Both the position numbers and the translations under genes were made by a program. From the NCBI GenBank assembly GCA_963965975.1, contig OZ014415.1, positions 6,763,001 to 6,827,000 of the forward strand: a DNA stretch of 64,000 nt, written 5' to 3'. This document shows, in pieces, positions 12,603 to 26,264 of this stretch. The notes under the pieces are model-generated. The model saw only the letters and a list, made by a program, of their open reading frames with translations. It was not told where the DNA came from and did not search any database. Position 1 is the stretch's first letter. Each line of letters opens with the position of its first letter. Source of the DNA: Xestospongia bergquistia (taxonomy: Eukaryota; Porifera; Demospongiae; Haplosclerida; Petrosiidae).

Positions 12603-14580
12603 ACAGGCAACATCTGATGATGAAGAACGTACTGTTTTACAGTTTCATTACACAGCTTGGCCAGATAAGAATGTTCCTGCTCAAGCTTCACCAGTTCTTG
12701 ACTTTCTCAGAGCCGTAAACTCTGCTAATAACTTGTCATCTTATGGACCAATGGTGGTTCACTGCAGGTATGTGAAAAATAATTATTTGACTGATAGTTA
12801 GATAGATAGATTGATGAATGGACTGATATTAAAAAGGATATATGAATGAATGGATGTATGGTTAGATACTTCAATTTAATGGACACTTACAACATTTATA
12901 GAGACAAGTAGTTACTTTATCTTTCTATATTTTTAGTGCTGGTGTGGGAAGGACTGGTACCATTATTGCTCTTGATATTTCACTTGACCAGTTAAAAACA
13001 GAAGATGAAGTTGATGTAAAAAGAGTTGTTAGTTTCTTAAGAGAACAAAGAACTCAAATGGTTCAAGTCTTGGTAAGTAATGAGGAGATCAGTGACAAAT
13101 GAAGGGAGAGTGACTGTAATATTAATAATGACATACACAATAGATGATAATCAGAGGTCAAAGGTCGAGGTAAGAGGTCAACAATGAAGAGTCAGTACTT
13201 GTGTTTAGACTACATGTTTGTGTAAATATTGTGTTTTGGTTGGCAAAAGAGTAAAAGATGATTCTCAGTGGACATTAGCATGATTTAAATATATGCATGC
13301 CAGGAGCTGTAATCTAAGGGTTACATTGACCTTTGACCTTTGGTGTTTTAATAGTATTCAGATACTCCTTTCTAAGAGTTCAATTAGACTATCATTTGTC
13401 ATTATTTTTTTTTAAATTATATTTTTAGCCTCAGTACATTTTTATTCATCATGCTATCCTTGAGGACATTGTCTATGGTGACAGCTCTGTATTAGTAAAT
13501 GACTTCTCAGAACATTACAATTTGTTGCAGACATCAGAATGTACACTTATTAGTGATGAATTCAATAAGATAGGAAATGTAAGACCACCTGCTCAGGCCA
13601 GTGCAGGACCTGCTGTTGTTCCTCTAATAACAGAAAGTAAGTAAAGAGAGAGAGAGAGAGAGAGACTAAGTAATCAGAGCCACAAACTGTTGTATTGACT
13701 CACACTGATTGTAGGAGTTAGCTAATAAATGTGATTTGATCTTATAATTACTACATGTACTTCTAATCTTTGTCTTGTCGTTAGATAAAGTGGATGTTGA
13801 TAACTACACTGCTCACTATCTTGATGTAAGTTTTAATATTATTATTTAACACCGCTTTAAATAATATTGTTTACTATTTAGAGTTACTGGATACCAGAAC
13901 TCTTTATTGCTAGTTCCTGTCCTACTAGTGCTAACTTGGAACATTTCTGGAGATTGATATGGGAAGAAAAGTGTACTCAAGTCATCAACATGTCTCCTAA
14001 AGACACTAATGTAAGTGACCTACCTACCCTCTGGTGTGTAGATATTTTATTACAAATGTATTGAGATTAGTACATGTATTACTGGGTATGTTTTCCTTAG
14101 ATATTTAATTATTTCCCTGAGTCTGGTTCAAAAAAGATAATCATAGGTGACCTTAGAGTAGAAGTACAACAGAAATATTTTATGGCTGGATATATTTCAA
14201 GAACTATTATTGTTTCATCTGAACAGGTTTGAACAAATAGATGAATGGATAGATGGATGGATGGACTAGAAAAATAGATCAATTAATGTTTAGATTAGTA
14301 TACAAATAGATTAATGGGTGTATTAATAATTATTATTCTTTGTTATTCATTTTTAGAGTAAAAACAAGTTAAGTATTCATCATATGCATTATCAAGACTG
14401 GCAAACTAAACATCTTCCTCGTGTTGATAAATTTGTTAAGTTTGTTTTGGAGTGTCTGAGAGAAGCAGATCAGCCAGATCATAATGGTAGACCAATGTTG
14501 ATACATGATGAGTTAGTTAACACACATGAACATAATATGTCTCTCTTTTTGTCTATTTATATGTCTGTTCATCTTTCCAA

Positions 14581-14633
<53 letters not shown>

Positions 14634-15272
14634 CATCCATGTATCCATCATTCCATTCATCTATTAATTCTTCCATCCATTTCTCCATTAATGTTGATGG
14701 ATTGATGAATGGATAATTTGATAATATCCCTTGCTCCACCCATTCATTTATTAATTCTTCCGTCCATTTTGATGGTTGAATAAATACAATGAAGAGAAAG
14801 ATGGAAGATAATAGAGGGATGGAACAGGATTGATGAATGGATGTCTTGATCCACCCATTCATCAATGTAAATTTATCCATTTATATATTATCACTAAACT
14901 CCACCCATTGACTTTTTATTGTTTATTATTTTATATAGTGGTTCTATGGGACCAGTTGGAGTATTTGCTGCTCTCAGTTACTGTTTTCAAAGAGCTAGAA
15001 AGGAGCGTTTAGTTGATCTCCTTCAAACTGTCAATCATCATCATCTGCAATGTCCTGGACTAATCAGTAATCTACAACTGTATGCTTACTGCTATGACTG
15101 TTTAGAGGACTACACAACAAAGTTATTGAAAGAGACATCAGAGCCTCCAATCTATGAGAACATTGCCTCATTTCATGGCAAATTACAACCTTCACCAGAA
15201 CCCACTTTACCAGAACCCATTGATGAGGCCCGTCTAGAAGTTGAAGAACTAGGATACGATATAGTTGACTAA
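12393..15272 (+). CDS. Receptor-type tyrosine phosphatase, copy B (5' end missing)
   Basis: Nine exons are readable: 12,393-12,512, 12,607-12,767, 12,937-13,072, 13,429-13,636, 13,785-13,825, 13,882-14,010, 14,101-14,226, 14,357-14,521 and 14,939-15,272. Domain 1 shows KCYQYWP, the WPD loop (TAWPDKN) and, across a splice junction, the complete signature HCSAGVGRTG, so its catalytic Cys and Arg are present. Domain 2 has IHD followed by GSMGPVGVF, with Asp in place of the catalytic Cys. Vertebrate receptor phosphatases gamma and zeta also have Asp there, so D2 is probably a pseudophosphatase. The N-terminal half of domain 1 and any membrane segment or ectodomain are not visible upstream, so this copy is truncated or its 5' exons have diverged beyond recognition. 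Long CT runs lie in introns (12,546-12,600 and 14,580-14,629). It converges on Kelch-Death copy B. Confidence 0.75.
12546..12600. repeat. (CT)n microsatellite
   Basis: An almost pure CT run forms the polypyrimidine tract directly before the acceptor of the WPD-loop exon at 12,607, so length changes here could affect splicing. Confidence 0.9.
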
Positions 15273-16850
15273 ATGTATTACAGTGATAGCAATGTTCATA
15301 GTGTATTAATTATATGGATCATTGTATATTATCAATGATAGGGAATTTGATGTGTATTGACATTGACTCTTCATTATGTTCTGTATATAGTTCATTTAAA
15401 TGAGATAACATGTTATTTTTAAATATGTTTCTCACTTTTTTTGTATTTTGTTAATTTTTTGTATTGTTTTGTTTTTGTTGTTTAGTACTTTATTATATCC
15501 ACACAATAACACTAAATACAAACTTGTTTATTTGTTTTGTGTCTTGTTCTATGTCTGGACTTTATAGATATATCTACTTTGTATACACAATTAAAACATG
15601 ATTATTATTATAACTATTAATATTATTAATATTAAGAAACATCAAATTAACTTATATTAATGTAACTTAACTAACAATACATTGGTATTATAAGAACTAC
15701 AGCTAAGAGTGGCTGAATAAATGAAGGGATGTTTGGAGTTACTGTATAAGGTTGTGAACACTCATAGTTTATTGAATCATTCTCATATACTATTATGTAA
15801 AGTAATGAAGTTTAAGAAACCAAAAATTCAACAAACTATTAAACAATATAGTTGAAACATCATACATACTTACAAGTCATTATATTATCTCACATTACAA
15901 GTAATAACAATATATTGTTTAAATATGTCAATATAAATAATTTATATATAACACCTAAGAAATTCTAAAGGGATGAAAAACATGTCTACAACTTAGTTTT
16001 AATACTGTTAGCAATATCATTTACTTTCTTGTTTTAATAGTACATCACAAAGTGTAGCTAGATATTACTTTGTAGCTCTGTTGTGAGTTTGTAGTAAATT
16101 GAACAGTTCATATCTACTTTTCTTGCCTTCCAATAATTAGAGACATCTTGTGTAGAAATAAATGGATAGAGAGATACCTTGCTCACCATTTTATCTAAAT
16201 ATCAATTCTTCTTTATATATCTTTTTCTATTGATCTTAATGAATGTATTGATAATAATAATTAATCTTGTTTTATTATTTAGTTATTATTTATCCATTCA
16301 TCTGTTCATTTATTTATTCATTTCTTCTTTTACCTATTCTGATAGATGGATGAATCCAATGGATGAAAAGATAGAGGATTGAATAACGAGTAGATAGTAT
16401 AAAATATATACTGGTACAAAAAATATTAATTTATATATTTTGTCTCTTATTATTTAACTAACAGAACAATTGTCTCTTTTTAATCAAACAAGGTATATAG
16501 TCAATTATTACATAATGTCAGTGTCATAGACTCTGTATCCACTGCAATGAAGATATTTGGACTATTATATGGAAAACTCTTGAGAAGTAGAGTGACTGAA
16601 ACAATATGTAAAATGTCTTGTACTTGTTGAAATTAAAGATATTCTTTGGAGAAGGAAATTACATTGAATACAAAAATTATTATTGTAACTCACTAAAAAA
16701 ACAGATAATACAAATAACTTTTAATAACCCACTAATTAATGTGTTATGTGTGTATTTTAAAACAATAGTACATGTACTTTAAAACATTAAATGTCATAAT
16801 AAGAAAGTCCTATAGTAAAATGTTGAACAAATTACAATAACAATTATAAC
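15273..16850. other. Convergent intergenic region, second block
   Basis: This is a paralogue of 765-2,313 with small insertions and deletions (for example extra TTTTTGTATT repeats near 15,440). It holds one relic CARD exon (listed separately) and ATTC simple repeats, and no other gene. Confidence 0.6.
15985..16160 (-). pseudogene. Relic CARD-encoding exon, second block
   Basis: Counterpart of the relic at 1,470-1,645. It keeps recognisable segments of the CARD exon on the minus strand but has no open frame. Confidence 0.55.
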
Positions 16851-16851
16851 T

Positions 16852-17960
16852 TAGCAATGATACTGTTTGCAATGTCCCTTAATCTCATATCATCTTGTTT
16901 TAAAAGTACATTACAATCTGAGTTAGATACTGCTTTGGGTTCCCATGTGCTTGTAATAGGTTGAACAATTCATGAACTACTTTTCTAGCTTTACGATAAT
17001 TAGAGACACCTTCTGTAGTAGTAAACTGTACTATAGATTGTCCTATTATTCTTTCAGCAAACAGTCTGTCAGTTACTCGATCAAGATCAGTGGCAATAGC
17101 TTCACTAAGATCAGCACTGTGAGTATGGAATATCTCAGATGGATTGGACTCTTCTACTTGTACTGAAAATTATAGAGAGAACATTTATAATTACCAATAC
17201 TAAAAGATATAAACAAAACATATAATTACATCTCATTGGTTTGTTAGCGTGTTCATCCTAATCTCAATATTGATGAGAATTTATGATGGATAACAATTGT
17301 GTTCAAAACTTGAAGAAAATATGTAATAAAAGTTTTTTAAATCTTAATAGTGCAATATACATTTAACTTACTTTCAATATTATGTAATGCTCTAAGTGGC
17401 TGTTGTACATTGTAGCTATATAATAAAGACATTATGAGATAACTTGCTTGATTGATTGTAAGCAATCACCAAGTGATAATACAATATAGATTTTTGGAGT
17501 GAGTGGTTCTTCACTTAAATTGATACCTTTGCAAAGTAATACCATAATGAATTTCTAGTATCACTTGGAATAGCAGATACTGTCACTAGACAAGAAGGAA
17601 ATTGGGGAGGAGTACATGCTCCAAACTTGTCAACAACTTCTTGAATTATCTATAAATACAGTGATTATTAAGTGTACTTTGCCAATGCTTGATAGGATGT
17701 AAATGAGGACAGATATTCCATCCTTGAAATAAATGTTCTTGCTCTTCTCCAATACATAACTCTATGTAACCATTTTCTTCTTGAAATTTGAAGGATATAT
17801 TGACATCTTTCTCAACAATTGGTAGTGAAGCATCAATGTACTTTCAAAAGACATTTAAAAGCTCTATCATTCTGTATGTAATATATAATACTAACCTGTA
17901 GGAGGACATCAACTAACATAAATGTCATAAGACACTCATTTTGTTGTTTAACTTAACTGG
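16852..17960 (-). pseudogene. Relic A-type 3' exons of a Kelch-Death gene
   Basis: The stretch at 16,852-17,165 is nearly identical to the CARD exon of copy A (2,314-2,633) but has lost one base in a run of A (about 16,913), which shifts the frame. Upstream, 17,370-17,960 matches copy A's beta-rich exons (2,845-3,507) with several deletions, including loss of the segment encoding the VPEI region. These pieces lie beyond the stop of copy B's own gene and are not part of it. They show that a second, A-type 3' end once existed in this block. Confidence 0.7.
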
Positions 17961-18224
17961 ACATCAGCTGGAAGAAAGGAGTGATGAAGGGACACATATG
18001 CAGATGTTCTTAACTTGATCTTCTTAAATCTTAAGTGTTTCTTGACATTAAATAGTATAATTATGAAAAAGGTATATATTAATAAATTAATGAAATCAAA
18101 AGTGTGTGTTTGTGTACATTTTAAAGAAATAGTTTAAGTAATTAAAAATATATATATTGTTAATATAACAGTAATTAAGCAAATACTGTTTAACTAATAT
18201 TGACAAAATAGCAAACTAAAAAAC

Positions 18225-21200
18225 CTATAAACACAACTTTCCTTTAATGTTGTTAGCAATATCTCTTAATCTTGGATCATCTTGTTTCAATAGTACCTCA
18301 CAAAATGTAATTAGATATTGCTTGGGATCTCTGTGAGCTTGTAGCAAATTGAACAATTCATGAACTACTTTTCTTGCTTTCCGATAATTAGAGACACCTT
18401 CTGTAGTAGTAGACTGCAGTACATCTTCTCCTATCAATCTCTCTGAGAACAATCTGTCAGTAATTTCATCAAGATTAGAAGTAATGGCTTTTATAAGATC
18501 AGCCATATTAGTACGAAATATTTCTATTGGATGTTGATCTTCAAGTGCTGTAAAGTAAAAAAAAATAGCTATTAACAAAGCAATCTTATTATCTTGTACT
18601 ACAAAAAATAATCTGACATTAGTACAAACCTGTAGTTGACTCTAGTCCTCTACTTATATCTTCATTGTCAGTAGCGTGTGAACCTGAATTAAATGTTTAT
18701 ATATGATATATTTTCAAGATACTTACTATAATCATCCAGTGATACATCAAGGACAATTTTTGGTTGATTGTTGTTAGATGATATTTGACTTTTAGTATCA
18801 GTTACTTCAATACCTTCAATAGTTAGAGGATATTGTAGTTGTTCTTCAAAGTCACTTGTGTTAGGATGAGCACATATTAGTACAGGAATATATGGAGGAC
18901 TAGCACTCTTTGATTGATTATAATCATCAACATCTCTTTTGTTGATCTATAAATAAAATAGATATCATAACTAATTTGATTATAACATTACATTGTTCAC
19001 TTACTAAAGAAGGTATACGTAGAGGTTGTACTCTCCAACCTGAAGACATTACATCATCAGCAGGGAATCCTGAAAGCTTTAACATCATTTCTGTATCACT
19101 CTCCGTCTCAGCTCTTTCCTCTATTTGTCTTGATCGAAGTGTGTTAGTAGAAAAATGAAATCGAAAGTGAGAATGCTTTACTCCAAATTCAGCACTAGAT
19201 GACAAATCTTGAAGACACTATAGAGGCAGTGTATGTAGTTAGACATGAATTCTAAATAATTTTATTACTTTTGAATACTGGATATCTTGTGTAATAGCTA
19301 AGTTTATATGCCATTTCTTAGGACCCATACGTTTATAGAAGATATAAGCTTGATAGTAACAGTTAGGATATTTGACATCATCACCTAATATTATAAGAAT
19401 AATTAATTAATATATATAATATAATTGATCATTTCTTACCAAGTCCTACTACAAGATGTACTACTAAGGCAGCACCACCTACCACAGCAGCTGCACCACC
19501 TCCAACTACAGCTCCACCAAAAGCACCACCAACTGCAGCAGCTGTACTGCCAGCAATAATGAGTACTATAGCCAACAATGAGAACTGTTTGCAAGATATA
19601 GTGCCACATTGAGACTCAGAGGAGAATGATCCTCCAGGTAGGTAGTAAAACTTAAAGGGTGGACCTGATTTAGCAGAAACAAATGACAAATATTGTGTCT
19701 GTATCTCATCAGTTATATGAGCACAATGCATTAACTCAACAGTAACTGGTTTGTTGAGCGCAGACAAACTGGATACTGATATAAAACACACTCCACTGAT
19801 AAGTGTGCTACCTTTGGGGAACTCAAATTTGCCTGCTCCCCATAAACCTTGAGCAGCTACTTCATATACAGATTCTATTGGTATGATGACCTCTCCAGGG
19901 ATGACAAGTCTTAACCCACATTCTTCCAATATTAACTCATGTTCAGTATGAGCATTGAACAGACAGAGCTTCTTTCCTACTGTCACCATTCCTTCAAATG
20001 AGTCTATACAACATTAACAGTACATTAGTAAAGTACTACATATGATAAGTATAGGTTACCTGATATGTTAGTGTAATTCCAATAGTCACATTGTATAGAC
20101 TTATCATTGAAGTTAGTAGAGACTTGTGTCTTGTCTTGTAGATCAAGTAAACCTAATGATAAGTCATATTTATGTTCAAATCATACATAGACAGTTATTA
20201 TAATTTAGTGTATCTCTTTGCTATTACTAAAGAGATATTACTCGCTACACATCCACCAATCCATTCATAACTAGATTCATCCATTCATAAACCTGTCCAT
20301 CTTTAATTATTCCATCAATCCATTCATGAAGTACATGTACATGTACATATAGCTCTTACCAGGAATGACATGTTTCATGTCAAGATGAAGTAGAGCCTCT
20401 TCAAGTTGTGTCAATGTACCTCCTTTTAGAGACCATTCCTCTAACAAGTACTTCATTTGTTCTATAGAATCTCCTTTACTTCTGATATCAGTCAGTACAG
20501 ATTGATCTATATTAAGTTGTAGACCCAGTTGTTCCCAATACTCTTGTACTGGTTGTAGAACAACAGCCAGTTTAGGAAGATAACTGACAACATCTGATGT
20601 GATATGTAAAATAAAATAATTAACTGTTAATTACAATAATAACTAATACCTGTAGTCTTTTGAGAACTCCTGAGTGAAAATTGTTGATGACTGGTTACCT
20701 TGAGTTGTTGTAGTGCATCTTCCTTCTCTTTTAAGACAGTAAGTAATCTACGATTTAGTTGAGCTATATAGCTATCCTTTTGTTGTACTAGATCATGTAG
20801 TTGTTGTAAGCCATGATGATCACTGGTAGTTGAGACTATAATATAATGAAATGATTGAATTAATACAATAACAACATTCATTAATCAATCTCCAATACAC
20901 TATTCATCTATTTATACTTTGACCCTATATAAATACATGTATATACATACACATGTACACTTACTCTCTTGATTAGATTGTTCTAGTTGTTTCTGTAGTG
21001 TTGTTATGATCTCATCCTTCTTTTGAAGTTCAGCTATATAGCTATAGTTCTCTTGTACTATAGTGAAGTAAGTAACAACACTTAATGAAATATAGTTTGC
21101 TTGTTCAATACATGAACAGGTACATTAATTGACTATCCTTTGTATTGTCCATTTATTTATTTAATTATTCATCCATTACTTCATTCATTTATCCATTCTT

Positions 21201-24200
21201 TTATACCATGTATCCTTCTGTCGAACTGTCCATCCATCCTTTCATTAATTCACACATGTAATTCATCCTACCTTGTTCAGATTCTAGTTCTAGTAGTCTC
21301 TCTTGAAGACTGTTTATGCTTTGTTGATAAACTAAGACATCACGAAGATGAGTTTCACTATTAGTTTGAGCACCTTCTTCATTGTCTTTTGGTTGGAATA
21401 CCTCGAGATCAAAGTCAATGCCCTCTTTCCTACATCGTTTTCTATTATTAAATCTCATTATATCTTTGATGACTCCAGAAGGATCTGTCAGTGCATTAGA
21501 GTCTAGTACAAACCCTACTGACCATTGACCATCATTGAGGACTATATGATTGAACACAACAGTACTAATGTCAGTATACAATGTAGTACTACTAGTATAA
21601 CATATATGATAGTAATAAGACTATACTATGTAATACACTACATGTAACATTACTTATACTTATACATGATGTACATGTAATAGTAAATAATAGTGGTTAT
21701 TGACCACACCTAATAACAATACTACAGACATAAAATTCAAAGAAAAAGGTAAAAGTGTAATCAATGTAATATCTATATTATACGTGTAATGATTTATTTA
21801 CCTAGTTCAATCAACATTGTTATATTGGGGTTTGTGACATCTGCACCTTTATACTGTAGTTTACCTCCTATAACTATTAACCACACACAATGTGGTCCCA
21901 TTATAAATGTTGATAGAGAGTGGCGTCCTCTCTCAGTGACAGAGTCAGGTAGATTAATCTGTAGTATATAGAGATATAAATATTATTACATCATTTATAT
22001 GTGTATGCAGATTAGACAGCTATATTACAGTAATAGTTATTGATATGATATTAAAACTGACAATTACTTGGTAACTTGTTACAAAGAGATATAAATCATC
22101 ATAAATACTAACTTACAAAGTAATATAATTTTAATATTATTTTCATTTATATTACCTTTTATATAGTATATTACTATAGTATGTTCTACTCAGTCTGTTT
22201 GCTTTGTTTAAGACATTTTTCATGGTCCATAGGAATAACAGTGCAATGGTGAACTAATTGTATCATTTTAGATGTATACTCCTTAATATTTTAAAATAAA
22301 AAATAGAATTTCTAGTGACCACTGATACACACTAAAAAACAGGTCATAACTGTGGTTCAAGTGAACCTACCTACGCAAGACAACAAAGAGATATAAGTCA
22401 TCACAAATGCTAACTCACTAAGTATAAATTTCTAATATTATATATTTTCATTTATACTACCTTATATATAGTATCTTACTCTAACATGTTCTACTCAGTT
22501 TGTTTGCTGTGTTTAAGGTATTTTTCATGGTCCATGAGAATAACAATACAATGATAATTGCATCAAAAAACTTTAGATAAATACTCTATAATAAAAGTGT
22601 ATTCCTAGTGAGCACTGATACACACTAAAAACAGGTTATAACTGTGGTTCAAGTGAACCTACCTACATAAGTTCACAATGTCCTAATGTCATTTAGTTAA
22701 TTTTATAATATCTAGTTTAAGTAAACTGTCATTTTATACAAAGGTGATAATTATGATAACAATGAAGATAACAACATATTATAATATATCAGTAGTAAAT
22801 GAATATGATTTATTATACTTCTAAATATATGGACAGTTACATGTACTAACTTAGTAACTATCATTGTATAATAAATTAGAGATAATATGATATATTATCA
22901 ATGAGATACCTTTGTCCATGACTTCTCATTAATATCCAATATCCAACAGTCATTTATTGTTTTGTTTGTCTTATCTAGTCCACCTATTATTACTAGTATA
23001 GGTGATATTGATCCAGTGATAATACTGGCAGCATGACTGTCTCTTTCCTTTGGCCACTGTACTACTGGGTCAGGTTTAGCTATAATCTGCCAGTGCTAGA
23101 TAGACAAATGAACTCAAGTAACACTCATTATATAACATGTTATCAGTCAGTGTATGAATGATACTATAACTTACCACTGTATGGTTGATGATATCCAGTA
23201 TATAGAGTGTATTAGATGATTTGGCTTCAACTACACCACCAAAGATGATTGCTCTTGTATTGTTTACTGCTTCCATAACAAAGTGAGTATTAGGTGGCAT
23301 ATACTGTCCAATAATCTCAGGTATGATCCATTGACCTAAAGGAGAACACACTCATCATTATACTTGTATCATAATAATTAGATAATCCATCATGACACAA
23401 TGATCAGTAAAATGTATTAATACTTATAATATGTCAGGTAGTCCTATAATTTTTATGGATCATATGTAATTTCTCTTTATATTTTTACATTATATATGTC
23501 CACTTTAGCAAATTTGTACGTTTAAGAGCAATAAATGAAATTAAGCCATATTCAATATTCATATTCAATAACCATTGACACATACAGAAACTAATGAATA
23601 CTATTAACATAGCAACCAATGAACTTTATTAACTGGTGCCACAGCAGTGACTGATAATACTCGCTAGCTTGCTTCTTTACCTAATATTTAAAAGCTATTC
23701 TTGTCCATAGCTACTGCTGTTAATTATATAATCATTGTAGCTCTATATAGTTAGTGTTGATTGTGAAGTCAGTATCTTACAAAGCAATCATAAGATGATT
23801 TTTTCAATTAATATATTGTATTAATTATAACAACAATCACATTACTCTTTAAATGTATTCAAATATTTTAATAAACTTGAATTACAGAGCCAATCTATCA
23901 AACTTACTTATAACCTTTAATAATTACTGAATTATAAACTAAAATATAATGTTATGATAATAGAATAAATAATATATTATTATTTTAATTTATATGTAAT
24001 ACAGTTATATAATGTTAATACTAAATATAACTAGTACAGAGAACATATAACACTGACTGTAATAAGTGATATCTGATAATATAATATGATATATTAATGT
24101 TATTACCTGTTGTCAGGTCATATATATTATGTTCATTAGTAGATATTCTACTATCACGATGCTGATAATATTGAGCTTGTGGTAATTGTATAGAGGGTGG

Positions 24201-24946
24201 GGATCCAATACCTCCAATAACTAAAAGACAATGATGACCTGCTTGTTTACTTGACATAATACCACCATAGCCTCTCTTCATAACTGATATCCTGTCATCA
24301 GTAGGTTGTAGTTGGGTCCAGGTGAGGGTAGAAATAACTAACTCGTTGAGACCGTTATGGTAACAGCTGTTGTTTTCACATCGACCACCAAAATAATAAA
24401 TTTTGTCATTCATTGAAGTACACAAGTACCCTTTCACCCCTAGAGGGGGACTTCCATTGGTTGATCTAGAGCTCCATATGCCAGAGGTAATGTTTAATAT
24501 TGCAATCTGTGATGTTAATCTTCTCTTCTCATCATTATTGTGTACTAAAGGTACATCATACCCACCCCACAGGTACAAGTTATCTCCTATTACTTGAGTG
24601 CTATGTTCAACTCTTACATCAAGTTTGTATTGTCCTATAGAGAATGATATGTACCATATCTTGAGATCAGGTTACAGTATAAGGTAATATACCTACAGTA
24701 TGTCATCACATATACTACAAGACTAATTATATACTTGACATATACTTCACAAACCTAATCCTCATCTTCTACTATATATTATGATACATGTAGTCCATAC
24801 ATTATACTAGTCTCACTAGTTAGACACTCATTGTAGAGAAAGATGCTCTAGTTAGTGAGACTACATAATATCTACAAGTGTAGATATTGTACTACTACTA
24901 ATTAAGGTAGTACATAACATCTAGTAACATTACCTGAAATAGCCAT
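18225..24946 (-). CDS. Kelch - coiled coil - Death - ZU5 - CARD multidomain protein, copy B
   Basis: About 16 exons. Exon 1 (24,934-24,946) encodes only MAIS. Kelch repeats lie on 24,107-24,634 (same 528-bp length as copy A) and near 23,175-23,337, 22,908-23,096 and 21,801-21,959. The exon near 21,273-21,560 and two exons near 20,963-21,058 and 20,648-20,835 are coiled coil. The Death domain is 20,360-20,593 (78 residues, nearly identical in all copies). ZU5 is on 19,440-20,003 (CGLRLVIP, SLISGVCFISVS) and ends in a long Gly/Ala-rich hydrophobic stretch (LLAIVLIIAGSTAAAVGG onward). Exons between about 18,630 and 19,390 encode a region with GPKKWHINLA and FRFHF and a short acidic linker. The last exon (18,225-18,548) is CARD-like. 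The hydrophobic stretch may insert in a membrane or be buried. Function is inferred from domains only: an adaptor in a Death-fold pathway. Confidence 0.75.
22000..22700. repeat. Internal duplication inside a Kelch gene intron
   Basis: Two roughly 300-bp segments of this intron of copy B repeat each other, each with a phrase close to ggtccataggaataaca, a phrase cacactaaaaacaggt and a phrase ggttcaagtgaacctacc. The last is a short palindromic motif (TTCAAGTGAA). The intron is the one that received both transposons in copy A. Confidence 0.5.
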
Positions 24947-25251
24947 TTACCAATAAGAGGTCAGTGAAAGAATATCTGTAGGAGTCAGTTATCACATCCT
25001 AGAGTTAAAACAACTCTGATGCTTTCACATGATCATGGTACAAGCCACTCCCCTAATTTTTCATTACTGCTGTTAGCAGAATGCTAAAAAGCACGGAGAC
25101 TCAGTTTACTATAGGTGAGCGTGTAATGTTGTAAAAAGTATTGTATTAATGTCACTATGTATCTGTATTGCTGGATATAAGTACTATAATAAATTATTTA
25201 TAACTATATACTTGTTCAATGTACCATAACTAACTTAATTACAATATTGTA

Positions 25252-25464
25252 TTGTGTGTAACTGTATCGCTCATTTCATTACAAACATACAGAGAAAGAG
25301 ACATACAAATTATGGCAGAGTTAAGTCTCAGCAATGCCCTATTAGATGGTATAATACTCACACATACTATCCATCCTGATGATGAGGATGATGATAATCA
25401 TGAACCCACTGAACCAGAGTATCAAGCTCTTGTCTATAGTGATCTTTACAAAGCATTAAACTGA
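25252..25464 (+). CDS. Small acidic hypothetical protein or exon
   Basis: This is an open frame of 70 codons; a shorter start at 25,312 (MAELSLSNALL) is more likely to be real. It has an acidic patch (HPDDEDDDNHEP) and ends YSDLYKALN before TGA. It lies about 300 bp upstream of and divergent from Kelch-Death copy B. I do not recognise it. It could be the first exon of the decayed phosphatase copy C or a chance frame; no conserved counterpart exists in the other blocks. Confidence 0.25.
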   Translation: MCVTVSLISLQTYRERDIQIMAELSLSNALLDGIILTHTIHPDDEDDDNHEPTEPEYQALVYSDLYKALN

Positions 25465-25499
25465 ACTAACCCACAAAGACTGTCATTGATATAGATTAA

Positions 25500-26090
25500 T
25501 CCATTGCTTCATCACCTTCAAGACGTGTTATACAAAGTATCCAGAAAAGCAGCAGCTGCACCACCAGAAATAATGAGCACTATAGCCAGTAAAGAGAACT
25601 GATTGAGAGATATAGTGCCATATTGAGGACTTTGGTAACTTTGGTTGTAATTTTATCAAATCCTGATAACATTAATATTTCTTCTCTTTCCATTTGTTTT
25701 CACCACTGATAACAAATACTATAGTTAGTAAAGAGAACTACCAACTGCAGCAGCTGTACCACCAGCAATAACGAGCACTATAGCCAGTAATGAAAATTGT
25801 TTGAGAGATATAGTGCCACGTTGAGACTCAGAGGAGAATGATCCTCCAGGTAGATAGTTAAACTTAAAGGGTGGACCAGATTTAGCAGCAACAAATGACA
25901 AATATTGTGTCTGTCTCTCATCAGTTATATGAGCACAATGCATTAACTCAACAGTAACTGGTTTGTTGAGCGCAGACAAACTGGATACTGATATATAACA
26001 CACTCCACTGATAAGTGTGCTACCTTCAGCTAACACAAATGAAATTTGCCTGCATACTTCTTTCATCTCTCAGTTCTGAAGACTTTTGTT
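25500..26090 (-). pseudogene. Relic ZU5 exon fragment of a Kelch-Death gene
   Basis: The minus strand matches the second half of the ZU5 exon of copies B and C (STLISGVCYISVSSLSALN through the LLAIVLVIAGGTAAAV stretch) at 25,725-26,050, with a second, more decayed repeat of the hydrophobic end near 25,540-25,625. The first half of the exon and all neighbouring exons are missing, so it cannot make the domain. It lies between blocks, near the broken phosphatase copy. Confidence 0.7.
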
Positions 26091-26264
26091 AAATAACATG
26101 TTATTGGTAGTGAAGAAGAAAATCACTCCACATATTTGTATCTATAGTTGATAGAGGAATGGATACATTATTTATTGGATGTACTAAAATGATGGATGTC
26201 TGGATTGGTGTACTAATGCATTGATGGATGTATTAACAATTATCACTCTCTATTTTTCATTCTT

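Noticed and set aside
20241-20361. Possible exon before the Death exon of copy B
   Set aside because: The sequence is ATTC-type simple repeat that also occurs in the matching introns of A and C.
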